Source: Rhodospirillales bacterium
Lineage (GTDB): Bacteria > Pseudomonadota > Alphaproteobacteria > UBA8366 > JADFVY01
Assembly: GCA_020356105.1 (NCBI GenBank)
Contig: CP070634.1
Location: 3,521,386 to 3,577,134, forward strand
Direction of reading: 5' to 3'
DNA length: 55,749 nucleotides
Numbering within the stretch: position 1 is the stretch's first letter; each line of letters starts with the position of its first letter. The notes under the pieces were generated by a model. The model saw nothing but the letters and a program-made list of their open reading frames with translations, did not search any database and had not been told where the DNA came from. Positions 43,956 to 52,153 of the stretch are shown here, piece by piece. Both the position numbers and the translations under genes were made by a program.

Positions 43956-44995
43956 GGACACGCAGGCGTGACTTGCCCGTGAACGCCCACCGAAGCGACA
44001 CTGCCCGCATGATGCGGAGAGCAAGCGCCTTGGTGATCCTGATTTTGACGATGGTCGCGGCCGGCGCCGCCATGGCGTTGCCCGAGTATCGCCGCGCCGC
44101 CTGGCCGAACACCGATTTCGGAAACGCATCGGTGCCGCTCGACGAAATCTTCTCCGGCGGGCCTCCGCGCGACGGCATACCACCAATCGACGATCCCCGA
44201 TTTGTTCCGGTGCCGCAGGTAACGGACCTGACGGACACCGAGCCGGTGATCGGTGTTGTCATCGACGGAGTCGCCAAGGCCTATCCGCTGCGCATCCTGA
44301 TCTGGCACGAGATTGTCAACGATGTGGTTGACGACGTGCCGGTCGCGGTCACCTTCTGCCCGCTCTGCAATGCGGCGATGGTGTTCGACCGCCGTGTCGA
44401 TACGCGCGTCCTGGACTTCGGGACCACGGGGATGCTGCGCAATTCAGACCTCGTGATGTACGATCGACAGACGGAAAGCTGGTGGCAGCAGTTTCTTGGC
44501 GCCGCGATCGTGGGCGAGTTGAACGGCACGATTCTCAAGGTCCTGCCGTCACGTCTCGAATCTTGGTCTCGCTTTCGCAAGCGTGCGCCCGAAGGTCTGG
44601 TGCTCGTGCCCAACAACCCGGCCATGCGCGCATACGGGCGCAATCCCTATGACGGGTATGACAGCAGCGCCCGGCCGTTCCTGTATGACGGCAAGACGCC
44701 GCCGGGAATCGCGCCACTTGCCCGTGTGGTATCGCTTCCGGGCCGCTCCGAGGCCTGGAGCCTCGAGCTGTTGCGGGTGAAGCGGACGATAGCGTTACCG
44801 GACGGCACGGTGATGAGTTGGGAGCCGGGTCAGAATTCGGCCTTGGGCGACGGATGGATTCCAAGAGGCCAGGACGTCGGCAACATCTTGGTGCGGCGAG
44901 AGGTTGGCGGGGCATGGCACGATGTGCCGTATTTCGTGGATTTTGCCTTCGCGTTTCATGCCTTTTACCCCGAGGCCAAGATCCACCTTCCCTGA
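43952..44995 (+). CDS. DUF3179 domain exported protein
   Basis: GTG 43952 overlaps the preceding stop (GTGA); an ATG at 44009 would give a tidier signal peptide (MMRRASALVILILTMVAAG) and is an equally possible start. The product of 347 (or 328) residues carries DUF3179 throughout, with IGVVIDGVAKAYPLRIL, IWHEIVNDVVDDVPVAVT and CPLCNAAMVFDR, in which two cysteines three apart (136 and 139) follow the family. DUF3179 proteins are secreted and unknown, often near electron-transport genes. The overlap with the molybdoenzyme gene suggests an operon, and its cysteine pair could be redox or metal linked. Confidence 0.88.
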   Translation: MRTRRRDLPVNAHRSDTARMMRRASALVILILTMVAAGAAMALPEYRRAAWPNTDFGNASVPLDEIFSGGPPRDGIPPIDDPRFVPVPQVTDLTDTEPVIGVVIDGVAKAYPLRILIWHEIVNDVVDDVPVAVTFCPLCNAAMVFDRRVDTRVLDFGTTGMLRNSDLVMYDRQTESWWQQFLGAAIVGELNGTILKVLPSRLESWSRFRKRAPEGLVLVPNNPAMRAYGRNPYDGYDSSARPFLYDGKTPPGIAPLARVVSLPGRSEAWSLELLRVKRTIALPDGTVMSWEPGQNSALGDGWIPRGQDVGNILVRREVGGAWHDVPYFVDFAFAFHAFYPEAKIHLP

Positions 44996-45033
44996 TGACG
45001 CGGGAATCTGCGACCTGCGCGGCGAGAAAATAA

Positions 45034-45054
45034 GGGGGGCGATGTTCGCCCCCC
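45034..45054 (-). terminator. Hairpin downstream of the small exported protein gene
   Basis: GGGGGGCGA/TCGCCCCCC, a 9-bp stem with a 3-nt loop, lies between two convergent genes. On the minus strand it is followed by TTATTTTC, a modest T run, so it probably ends the gene at 45103-45411. On the plus strand no T run follows. Confidence 0.55.
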
Positions 45055-45102
45055 GATCGCATAATATGAATCCGGCCGTGGCCGGACGGTAAATAATCCT
45101 GT

Positions 45103-45411
45103 TCAGTACACCGGCTGCGATGCCGTTTTCGCCCGATCTACCTGCTCCCAATTGTCACCCGCAGCCATCAGACAGCTGACCCCGTTCGGCTGCGACAGCA
45201 TCAGCGTCCATGTCCCCTTCTCGGACGTATAGAGCTCGACCAGTCCGCCCGAGGCGGATAGGCCGATGCCTGTCGTCGATTCCTGATAACCGCTCTCCAG
45301 CCGGGCCACGATTTCGTCACGATCGCCGCACACCGCCTGCTGTGCGATGGCCGGTGAGCACATGAACGACGCGACCGCAAGACCACCCAACAAAATCACC
45401 GAACGCATCAT
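45103..45411 (-). CDS. Small exported protein of unknown function
   Basis: I place the start at 45411 (102 residues, MMRSVILLGG) because GGAAAGGA lies 6-8 nt upstream; other ATGs at 45420 and 45408 are possible. A signal peptide ends at SPAIAQQ. The mature part is about 80 residues with two cysteines (AVCGDRDEIV and VSCLMAAGDN) and the segment LVELYTSEKGTWTLMLSQPNG. It resembles conserved short exported proteins of Alphaproteobacteria that have the GxWTxxxxxPxGxxC pattern, though no function is known. A disulfide may join the two cysteines. Confidence 0.78.
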   Translation of the reverse strand: MMRSVILLGGLAVASFMCSPAIAQQAVCGDRDEIVARLESGYQESTTGIGLSASGGLVELYTSEKGTWTLMLSQPNGVSCLMAAGDNWEQVDRAKTASQPVY

Positions 45412-45745
45412 CTCTAACATCCTTTCCGGAGCTCGCCACACCCCGTCGATCCGATATTCTCCTTCCCCTGACACAATAGCGGGACGAATTTCTTTCCGCG
45501 TTCGATTCCCCTATTCCTACTTGGAAATGATTTTATCGTGATAGTTCTAAGAAACGCTTAATCTCGCAGGCCGAATTTTGAAAAAAATCGCTTGTTTTAC
45601 AAAGGCTAGAAACTAAATGACTAAAGTTTTATTATCTAAAATTTTAGATGTATTTTCGGGTCTTCAGTCAAAAAAAACGGGGCCGATTCGGCCCCGTTTC
45701 GATTTCGCCACCTTGCCGCCGAGGTGGTCCGATACCGCCATCCCC
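45412..45745. other. Intergenic region with AT-rich segment and palindrome
   Basis: These 334 bases lie between two minus-strand genes and hold the promoter of the small exported protein, which I could not place, and the pntB terminator. Bases 45540-45660 are AT-rich (15 of 60 G or C from 45601). ATCTAAAATTTTAGAT at 45634-45649 is a perfect 16-bp palindrome. No gene is supported. Confidence 0.6.
45670..45698 (-). terminator. Intrinsic terminator of the pnt operon
   Basis: An 8-bp stem ACGGGGCC/GGCCCCGT with loop GATTC lies 48 nt after the pntB stop codon. On the minus strand the stem is followed by a run of seven to eight T residues, a strong Rho-independent terminator. Confidence 0.88.
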
Positions 45746-47134
45746 CTATTCGAGCGCCTTGATGATGTCCTCGCACATCTGTTTGGCGTCGCCGAACAAC
45801 ATCATGGTGTTGTCGCGGTAGAACAACGGATTGTCGACGCCGGCATAGCCCGACGCGAGCGACCGCTTTACGAACAGCACCGTGCCTGCCCGCTCCACGT
45901 CGAGGATCGGCATGCCGTAAATCGGACTTGTCGGATCGGTCTTGGCCGACGGATTGGTGACGTCATTGGCGCCGATCACGAAGGCAACGTCCGTCGACGG
46001 AAAGTCGCGGTTGATCTCCTCGAGTTCCAGGACCTCGTCATAAGGAACGTTGGCCTCCGCCAGCAACACGTTCATGTGCCCGGGCATGCGCCCCGCCACC
46101 GGGTGGATGGCATACCGCACCGTAACGTCACGCCCCTTGAGCAGGTCGGCCATTTCGCGCAGCGCGTGCTGCGCCTGTGCGACGGCCATGCCATAGCCGG
46201 GTACGATGATCACGCTGGCGGCATTCTCCATGATGAACGAAGCATCGGCCGCACTGCCGGATTTCACCGTCCGGTCGCCGAGATCCATCGCGGCGGCATC
46301 GGTTTCGCCGCCGAAGCCGCCGAGAATGACGCTGAAGAACGAACGGTTCATCCCCTTGCACATGATGTAGCTGAGGATCGCACCCGACGAGCCGACGAGA
46401 GCGCCGGTGATGATCAACGCGGGATTGCCGAGCGTGAAGCCGATGCCGCAGGCCGCCCAGCCTGAGTAGCTGTTGAGCATCGATATGACCACCGGCATAT
46501 CGGCGCCTCCGATCGGGACGATCAAGAGTATTCCCAACAGCAGCGAGACCCCCACGATCAGCCAGAATGCAAGTGGCGGCTGAGCGGACGCGAACCATAC
46601 AATCAGCGCGACCAGCAGGATACCGAGACCGAGGTTGACGAAATGCTGTCCGAAAAAGACGAGCGGCTTGCCGGAGATCAGCCCCTGAAGCTTGCCGAAA
46701 GCGATCACCGAGCCGGTGAAGGTTATCGCACCGATGGCCGTTCCGAGGCTCATCTCGATAAGGCTGCCGGCGGGTATGGCGCCACGCGTGCCAAGCCCAT
46801 AGGCTTCCGGTGCGTAGAATGCGGCCGCGGCAACCCAGACGGCGGCGAGGCCGACCAGGCTGTGGAAGGCGGCAACCAGTTGGGGCAGCGCGGTCATCTG
46901 GATCCGCAGCGCGATAAACGTGCCGATGGCACCGCCGATCACGACCGCGATCAGGATCGTCGTGTAACTCAGGACGTTCGGGCTTGCCAGGGTGGTGGCT
47001 ATGGCGATGACCATGCCGACAATGCCGAACAGATTGCCCTGCCGGGCTGTGGTCGGCGAAGACAATCCACGCAGCGCCAGGATGAACAGCACGCTGGAAA
47101 TCAGATACAGGAAGGCGGCAGTGTTTTGACTCAT
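45746..47134 (-). CDS. pntB: NAD(P) transhydrogenase subunit beta PntB
   Basis: The 462-residue product has about eight to nine helices at the N terminus, starting NTAAFLYLISSVLFILALRG, and the C-terminal NADP-binding domain (dIII) with VIIVPGYGMAVAQAQHA, HPVAGRMPGHMNVLLAEA, FVIGANDVTNPSAKTD and GMPILDVERAGTVLFVKRS. It moves hydride to NADP while protons cross the membrane. It follows pntAB and pntAA on the minus strand in the order AA-AB-B, a common alphaproteobacterial gene set. The gap to the terminator is small, so pntB ends the operon. Length is typical. Confidence 0.97.
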   Translation of the reverse strand: MSQNTAAFLYLISSVLFILALRGLSSPTTARQGNLFGIVGMVIAIATTLASPNVLSYTTILIAVVIGGAIGTFIALRIQMTALPQLVAAFHSLVGLAAVWVAAAAFYAPEAYGLGTRGAIPAGSLIEMSLGTAIGAITFTGSVIAFGKLQGLISGKPLVFFGQHFVNLGLGILLVALIVWFASAQPPLAFWLIVGVSLLLGILLIVPIGGADMPVVISMLNSYSGWAACGIGFTLGNPALIITGALVGSSGAILSYIMCKGMNRSFFSVILGGFGGETDAAAMDLGDRTVKSGSAADASFIMENAASVIIVPGYGMAVAQAQHALREMADLLKGRDVTVRYAIHPVAGRMPGHMNVLLAEANVPYDEVLELEEINRDFPSTDVAFVIGANDVTNPSAKTDPTSPIYGMPILDVERAGTVLFVKRSLASGYAGVDNPLFYRDNTMMLFGDAKQMCEDIIKALE

Positions 47135-47152
47135 GATCTTTTACCCCTTCCG

Positions 47153-47566
47153 CTACTTCTTCTTCTTGAACATTTGCAGCATACGCTGCGTGACGATGAA
47201 ACCGCCGAAGATGTTCACGGAGGCCAGCACCACGGCCACGAAACCGAAGATCTTGCTCAGATGCCAGTCGAGCGGTCCGGCGGCGATCAGGGCGCCAACG
47301 ATAATCACTGAAGAGATCGCGTTGGTCACGCTCATCAACGGTGAATGCAACGCGGGTGTCACGTTCCAGACCACGTAGTAGCCGACGAAGACAGCCAGCA
47401 CGAAAATCGTAAACAGCATGATGAAGACCGATCCGCCCGATGCGGCGGGTGCGGCCGGCGCCGAGAGAGTTGCGGCCTGCGCGGCCAAGGCATCGGCCTG
47501 GTTGGCCACCTCGGCGGCGCTTTCCGCCAGTTTCTGCATGCTCTCGGTGAATTTCTCGCTTGCCAT
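47153..47566 (-). CDS. pntAB: NAD(P) transhydrogenase subunit alpha part 2 (membrane)
   Basis: The 137-residue product matches the membrane segment at the end of E. coli PntA, here a separate gene. It has a cytoplasmic N-terminal helical region ([16 protein letters not shown]), an Ala/Pro linker, and about three membrane helices beginning [20 protein letters not shown], with [21 protein letters not shown] as conserved marker. It ends KKKK. Together with PntB it forms the proton channel. It begins 6 nt after pntAA and ends 18 nt before pntB on the transcript, so all three are co-transcribed. Confidence 0.95.
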   Translation of the reverse strand: MASEKFTESMQKLAESAAEVANQADALAAQAATLSAPAAPAASGGSVFIMLFTIFVLAVFVGYYVVWNVTPALHSPLMSVTNAISSVIIVGALIAAGPLDWHLSKIFGFVAVVLASVNIFGGFIVTQRMLQMFKKKK

Positions 47567-47572
47567 GGCGGG

Positions 47573-48814
47573 TTACTCCTTCTTCGCCTTCGTCTTGGCC
47601 GAACTCTTTTTCGTCGAGGCTGCGCCCTTCTTGGCGCCGCCGCCGGCCTTCTTCGCGGGGCGCGGTTCCTCCGCCTTGACGTCCGGATGCACCACCTTGC
47701 CGTCACGGGTGACAAGGGTCCCGGCAATAATTTCGTCCTCGAGATCGATCTTCATGGACTTCGTGTCGTCATCCACCAGCAGGCTCATGAAGCTGAGGAT
47801 ATTGCGTGCAAACAGGTTGCTGGCGCTCTCGGCCAGGCGTCCCGGAACATTGGCGTGACCGACGATTTTCACACCGTGCTTTTTCACGACGCTGTTGTAT
47901 TCGGACAACTCACAATTTCCGCCCTGCTCGACCGCTAGGTCGACGATCACGGCGCCCGGTTTCATGGTCTTGACCATATCCGCGGATACCAGCTTCGGAG
48001 CAGGTCGGCCCGGAATCAGGGCGGTCGTAATGACCATGTCCTGCTTCTTGATCGTCTCGGCGATCAGCGCCGCCTGCTTCTTCTGATACTCGGCACTCAT
48101 CTCCTTGGCATACCCGCCCGCGGTCTCCGCCTGCTTGAATTCCTCGTCTTCCACGGCGACGAACGACCCGCCCAGGCTTTCGACCTGCTCCTTTGCTGCC
48201 GGCCGCACATCCGTTGCCGACACCACGGCGCCTAGGCGTCGCGCCGTTGCGATCGCCTGAAGGCCGGCGACGCCGGCGCCCATGACGAGGACACGCGCCG
48301 GTGGCACGGTTCCGGCCGCGGTCATCATCATCGGGAATGCACGGCCGAATTCGGTTGCCCCGTCGATTACCGCCCGATAGCCGGCCAGGTTCGACTGCGA
48401 GGACAGCACGTCCATCGACTGGGCCCGCGTGATCCGCGGGATCAGCTCCAGCGCAAAACCGGTAACCCCCGCGGCCGCCATCGCGCCCACGTACTTCGGT
48501 TCGGTCAAGGCATTCATTAGGCAGACGAGGCCTTGATCCTTGGCGAAGTTGGCCATTTCGTCCTGGCTCTCACCGGCGACCATCGGCCTCTGGATCTTGA
48601 TCACGACATCTGCGCCGGCCATGGCAGCCTTCGCATCCTTACCGATCGAGGCGCCGGCCTTCTCGTACGCCTCGTTCGAAAACGAGGATCCCTCGCCGGC
48701 GCCGCTTTCGACCACCACGTCGAGACCCATGGCGACCATTTTCCCCACGGTCTCGGGCGAAGCGGCAACGCGCGTTTCGTTCGGGCGCCTCTCCTTCAAT
48801 ACGGCGATCTTCAT
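47573..48814 (-). CDS. pntAA: NAD(P) transhydrogenase subunit alpha part 1 (NAD-binding)
   Basis: ATG 48814 yields MKIAVLKERRPNETRVAASP, the conserved start of transhydrogenase and alanine dehydrogenase families, and 413 residues. The NAD-binding domain has VLVMGAGVAGLQAIATARRLG and VVSATDVRP; the mobile loop region is around GYAKEMSAEYQKKQ, and TTALIPGRPAPKLV and VDLAVEQGGNCE follow. The C-terminal tail is lysine- and alanine-rich and ends in KKSSAKTKAKKE. It binds NADH and passes hydride to PntB. An upstream 165-nt extension of the frame has no family match, so the ATG is preferred. Confidence 0.97.
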   Translation of the reverse strand: MKIAVLKERRPNETRVAASPETVGKMVAMGLDVVVESGAGEGSSFSNEAYEKAGASIGKDAKAAMAGADVVIKIQRPMVAGESQDEMANFAKDQGLVCLMNALTEPKYVGAMAAAGVTGFALELIPRITRAQSMDVLSSQSNLAGYRAVIDGATEFGRAFPMMMTAAGTVPPARVLVMGAGVAGLQAIATARRLGAVVSATDVRPAAKEQVESLGGSFVAVEDEEFKQAETAGGYAKEMSAEYQKKQAALIAETIKKQDMVITTALIPGRPAPKLVSADMVKTMKPGAVIVDLAVEQGGNCELSEYNSVVKKHGVKIVGHANVPGRLAESASNLFARNILSFMSLLVDDDTKSMKIDLEDEIIAGTLVTRDGKVVHPDVKAEEPRPAKKAGGGAKKGAASTKKSSAKTKAKKE

Positions 48815-49040
48815 TGATAACGTCCCTGATTTGGCTGGTCTGGTACCGGAATGGTCCGAAATTGCGCAGCACAACTGCCCCCGTTCGGACGCGAAAAGCC
48901 GAGGTGCACAGCGGGAAAGTACCCAACAGGAGCCGGGCCGTACTGCAGGCCCTGGATCGCTCCCACTATAACCAGACAAGATACAGGGGCAAGCCCAATC
49001 GGCTGCGACTAGACGGCGCAGCCCGACAGGGTGGATCGGC

Positions 49041-49301
49041 TCAATGGTTTCGAGCGGACTCCGGCCGCATCGATCCGTCGGGATCGACGATCAGACGTGC
49101 CGTGCGGGCGCGGTACCGGAAGACAACGCAGAATGCGCCATCGTCTTCACACTCCAGCTCCTCCGCGCTGTGGTAGACTTCACCAGCGCGCAGTTCGGCC
49201 ATCAGGCGCTCGGGTGTCAGACCCAGCAACGGCGCAATTTCCGTTGCGTCGATCTCGAGCCCATCGTCTTCGCCAGGACAAGCCGGATCAAGTCGGGACA
49301 T
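49041..49301 (-). CDS. Short conserved protein (possibly DUF6522)
   Basis: The start at 49301 (MSRLDPACPGEDDG) gives 86 residues; the frame upstream runs through low-quality basic sequence. The protein has a helical segment DATEIAPLLGLTPERLMAELRAGEV and a beta part GAFCVVFRYRARTARLIVDPDG. The pattern of an N-terminal helix pair with acidic E-C-E-D-D tract and a VFRYR strand fits short DUF6522-like proteins, but this is from memory and not firm. No neighbours on the same strand within 200 nt except pntAA, 226 nt downstream. Confidence 0.55.
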   Translation of the reverse strand: MSRLDPACPGEDDGLEIDATEIAPLLGLTPERLMAELRAGEVYHSAEELECEDDGAFCVVFRYRARTARLIVDPDGSMRPESARNH

Positions 49302-49597
49302 CTTGCACACTCCCCGGCCGGCGGTGGAACCACGACGTGCGACCAGGGTCCACAATTTCAAAGAAATATCTGCAAGTTCCGTCGCGGTAACCACGCATGC
49401 CGATTTCCCCAGTTTCCGCCGAGCCGGCGGCCATTTATGGCTCCGGGTCCGGGTTGACGCGCCGCGTTCACCTCGGGACGGCGGAACCTGCCACCAATTG
49501 AACCGGCCAAGTAGTAAAGAAATCTCTACCACGCGATCACAAATCTTCCGGGCTCACATCGCGGGTGCCAGGGCGGATCGGTTTATCGCGATTGCTG

Positions 49598-49810
49598 TCA
49601 GGCGATTATGTCGGGCAACAGGGCGCTCTCGATCTTTGCGATCTCGTCCTTGAGCTGCAGCTTGCGCTTCTTCAGCCGCTGCACCTGAAGCTGGTCGAAT
49701 GGAACCTGCTCCGAGATCTGTGCGATCACATCATCCAAGTCACGATGTTCGCTTCTCAGCTCGTTGAGCCGTCGCTTCAGGACTTCCTGATCGACCGGGT
49801 CATCCACCAT
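49598..49810 (-). CDS. YdcH/DUF465 family small coiled-coil protein
   Basis: The 70-residue product matches DUF465: an N-terminal helix (DQEVLKRRLNELRSEHRDLDD), a loop with PFDQLQVQRLKKRKLQLKDEI, where the signature LKKRKLQLKDEI is intact, and a short end. Such proteins are soluble helical hairpins of unknown function. A second member of this family lies 1.9 kb away at 51710-51877, on the other strand, flanking pfk. It is divergent from the phosphofructokinase gene with an 83-nt gap. Confidence 0.88.
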   Translation of the reverse strand: MVDDPVDQEVLKRRLNELRSEHRDLDDVIAQISEQVPFDQLQVQRLKKRKLQLKDEIAKIESALLPDIIA

Positions 49811-49893
49811 GCGTTCCTCGACTGGTCGCCAGCCTCAATTCTAGCTAAATACTAGCCGAAAGGGAAAGTGTCGGACCGACCGGAGTAAATCGC

Positions 49894-50970
49894 ATGCGTC
49901 TTGGAATTCTGACGAGTGGTGGAGACTGCGCCGGCTTGAACGCTGTATTGCGGGCGGTCGTGCACCGAGCGGTGGAGGGCTACGGGTGGACGGTGGTCGG
50001 AATCGAGCAGGGCATACGAGGGCTCATGGATCGGCCACCCTCAGCCCGCGACCTCGCGCTGGATATCTTCGATGGCACGCTGATCCGGCAGGGCGGCACG
50101 ATCCTGGGCACGACCAACAAGGGCGATCCCTTCGCCTTCCCGATGGCGGACGGCTCGCTGCGCGACCGCTCCGACGAGGTGATCGAGGGAATCCGCATGC
50201 TGAGCCTCGACGCCCTGATCGGCGTTGGTGGTGACGGCAGCCAGGCGATCCTGCGCAAACTGTCACAAAAAGGCGGATTCGGCCTCGTGACCATCCCCAA
50301 GACGATCGATAACGATGTCGCCGAAACCGAAGTCGCGGTCGGATACGATACCGCGGTCCAGGTTGCGACCGAGGCGCTGGACCGGCTGCAGCCGACGGCG
50401 GCAAGTCACAGCCGCGTCATGGTGCTCGAGGTGATGGGGCGCGATGCCGGCCATATTGCGCTCGTTGCCGGGATCGCCGGCGGCGCCGATGTGATCCTGA
50501 TCCCTGAAATTCCCTGGTCTGTCGACTGCATCGTTCGACGCATCGACCGGATCCGCGCGCTCGGCCGGAACTTTGCGCTGGTCGTGGTGGCCGAGGCAAT
50601 CCGTACGGAGGACGGAAAATCGGTTCTTCAAAGCGCGCCGGGCGAGGCCGCACGGTATGGCGGGGTGGGACATTACATCGGCGACCGGATCGCCGAGGGG
50701 ACCGGGGCCGAGGTTCGGGTCACGGTGCTCGGTCATATCCAGCGCGGCGGCACGCCGGACGCCCGCGACAGGTTGATCGCCGCTGCCTTCGGGGTACACG
50801 CGGTGGATCTTGTCGCGGCCGGCAAGTTTGACCGGATGGTCGGCTGGCGAGCCCGCGAGATCATCGATGTTCCGATCGGCGACGTTATCGATGCGCCGCG
50901 CCTGGTCGACCTGGACGGTCCGGTCGTGCGCACGGCGCGCGGGCTCGGGATCTGCCTAGGGGACGATTAA
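49894..50970 (+). CDS. pfkA: 6-phosphofructokinase
   Basis: The 358-residue protein starts MRLGILTSGGDCAGLNAVLR, the nucleotide-binding region. Family positions that set the phosphate donor can be read: GGDGS (Gly115, E. coli Gly104 position) and PKTIDND (Lys136, E. coli Gly124 position). The catalytic Asp is 139, and MGRDAGHIAL and HIQRGGTPDARDR follow. Gly-Lys is neither the classical ATP pair Gly-Gly nor the PPi pair Asp-Lys; it is known from ATP-using enzymes in protists. Donor is therefore uncertain. It overlaps the next gene by one base (TAATG). Confidence 0.93.
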   Translation: MRLGILTSGGDCAGLNAVLRAVVHRAVEGYGWTVVGIEQGIRGLMDRPPSARDLALDIFDGTLIRQGGTILGTTNKGDPFAFPMADGSLRDRSDEVIEGIRMLSLDALIGVGGDGSQAILRKLSQKGGFGLVTIPKTIDNDVAETEVAVGYDTAVQVATEALDRLQPTAASHSRVMVLEVMGRDAGHIALVAGIAGGADVILIPEIPWSVDCIVRRIDRIRALGRNFALVVVAEAIRTEDGKSVLQSAPGEAARYGGVGHYIGDRIAEGTGAEVRVTVLGHIQRGGTPDARDRLIAAAFGVHAVDLVAAGKFDRMVGWRAREIIDVPIGDVIDAPRLVDLDGPVVRTARGLGICLGDD

Positions 50971-51452
50971 TGAAGTTTCCCGACCATCCGTTCTGGGATT
51001 TTTCACTGGCACTCTACGCGAGACCGAATGTCGCCGAGGCCTGCCTCAGGCTACAGGACAAACTCGGCGTCGATGTCAATCTGATCCTGTTCGCCTGCTG
51101 GGCGGCCGCGAACCATCGTCAACCGACATCTGATGGCTGGCGGCGCCTGGTCGCTGAAACTTCAGCCTGGCGCGTCGAGGTGGTCGAACCGCTGCGCAGG
51201 GTTCGACGCTTCCTGACGTCCACGCGATCGACACCCTGGTCGGACGGACTGCGGGAAAGGGTGGCGGCTCTGGAACTGGACGCGGAACATGTCGAACAGC
51301 TGACAATCGTCGCGCTGGCCGAACCCGGCGGCGAGACGGCGCACGCCCCCCTCGATGCCATGCTGGGCTATATCGCGGTGTTGGACGTTGTGCCGTCGGA
51401 TGCCGATCGTTCCGACTTGTCGACGATTGCATCGCAGGCTGCGCGAATGTGA
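50970..51452 (+). CDS. TIGR02444 family protein
   Basis: The ATG at 50970 shares a base with the pfk stop, so translation is coupled. The 160-residue helical protein begins PDHPFWDFSLALYARPNVAE, then CLRLQDKLGVDVNLILFACW, both typical of the TIGR02444 family, which is found in many proteobacteria with unknown function. The C-terminal half is less conserved, with helices around LRERVAALELDAEHVEQL. A regulatory link to phosphofructokinase is possible because of the overlap, but there is no sequence proof. Confidence 0.85.
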   Translation: MKFPDHPFWDFSLALYARPNVAEACLRLQDKLGVDVNLILFACWAAANHRQPTSDGWRRLVAETSAWRVEVVEPLRRVRRFLTSTRSTPWSDGLRERVAALELDAEHVEQLTIVALAEPGGETAHAPLDAMLGYIAVLDVVPSDADRSDLSTIASQAARM

Positions 51453-51474
51453 CGAAAATATGACGCCAAATCTG

Positions 51475-51503
51475 CTGACAGAGCAGCCGTTTGCGTGTAT
51501 GAT
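51475..51503 (+). promoter_or_regulatory. Strong sigma-70 type promoter of a YdcH-family gene
   Basis: CTGACA (51475-51480) and TATGAT (51498-51503) are 17 nt apart, each five of six matches to the consensus. Transcription would start near 51510, leaving about 200 nt before the start codon at 51710. Confidence 0.6.
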
Positions 51504-51709
51504 GAATGCTGTGCAGATGATCGTTTCTGATCGAAACAGCGTTTTCCGAAACAGAACTGGATGCCTGTCCGGGCTCCTGCGGGTTGCCGCAAGCAACGGC
51601 GCCCAAACCAGGGGCACGCGCGCTTGGGCGCGGGCGTGGCAGGACCGACGGCATTTCGGGTAAGGAGTACGTTGATTCCGTGAAATCCATAGATAATGGG
51701 GGTAATGCC

Positions 51710-51877
51710 ATGTCGCTTGAGGATCGAGTGAAGGCCCTTCGGGAAAAACACCAGGATATCGAGAAGGTTCTTGAGGAAGAAGAAAACAGGCCGCTGCCCG
51801 ACAACATCGTCATTCACGACCTCAAACGACAAAAACTTGCCATCAAGGACGAGATCGCGCGTCTCACACATCCTTGA
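51710..51877 (+). CDS. YdcH/DUF465 family small protein
   Basis: ATG 51710 has GGGGG seven nt upstream and gives 55 residues; an in-frame GTG at 51680 would add 10. It is short for the family but shows the DUF465 pattern: the acidic helix SLEDRVKALREKHQDIEKVLEEEENR, a proline turn, then VIHDLKRQKLAIKDEIARL. Function unknown. It is the second YdcH-type gene in the neighbourhood of pfk and is read from a good promoter 200 nt upstream. Confidence 0.85.
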   Translation: MSLEDRVKALREKHQDIEKVLEEEENRPLPDNIVIHDLKRQKLAIKDEIARLTHP

Positions 51878-52033
51878 TCCGGCCGGGAGCGGTCCACCCG
51901 GCTATTTTCGCGGCGATCCCCCGCATGGTGCGGGGCTCATCGCCGGTGTCAGGTTCCGAAGGCGAAACGCGCCGCCTGGAGCGGTTGGCAGCTATCGGAC
52001 TTGATGGAACTCTTTGGCTTTGAAGTTACAAGC

Positions 52034-52061
52034 GGCGTCGGCCGGGCTTTCGGCCGGCGCC
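52034..52061. other. Hairpin between convergent genes
   Basis: An 11-bp stem GGCGTCGGCCG/CGGCCGGCGCC with one G-T pair and a 6-nt loop lies in the gap before the convergent acyl-CoA synthetase gene. No T run follows on either strand. It may be a weak terminator. Confidence 0.35.
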
Positions 52062-52153
52062 GTGCTTGAACGGCAGGATTTTGCCCCTGCGCCGAGTTAT
52101 CGCAGCCGCTCCTCCAAAGCATCACATCGAGAGGACCCGCGGCGACCGGTCCG

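Noticed and set aside
45490..45520. TTCGATTCCC resembling a tRNA T-arm
   Set aside because: The flanking bases do not pair and no acceptor or anticodon stem can be formed.
45617..46465. Plus-strand open frame starting in the AT-rich segment
   Set aside because: Beyond the first 20 codons it is an antisense shadow of pntB and has no ribosome-binding site.
47153..48814. PntA split into two genes, looking like a frameshift
   Set aside because: Separate pntAA and pntAB genes with own starts and ribosome-binding sites are the standard alphaproteobacterial form.
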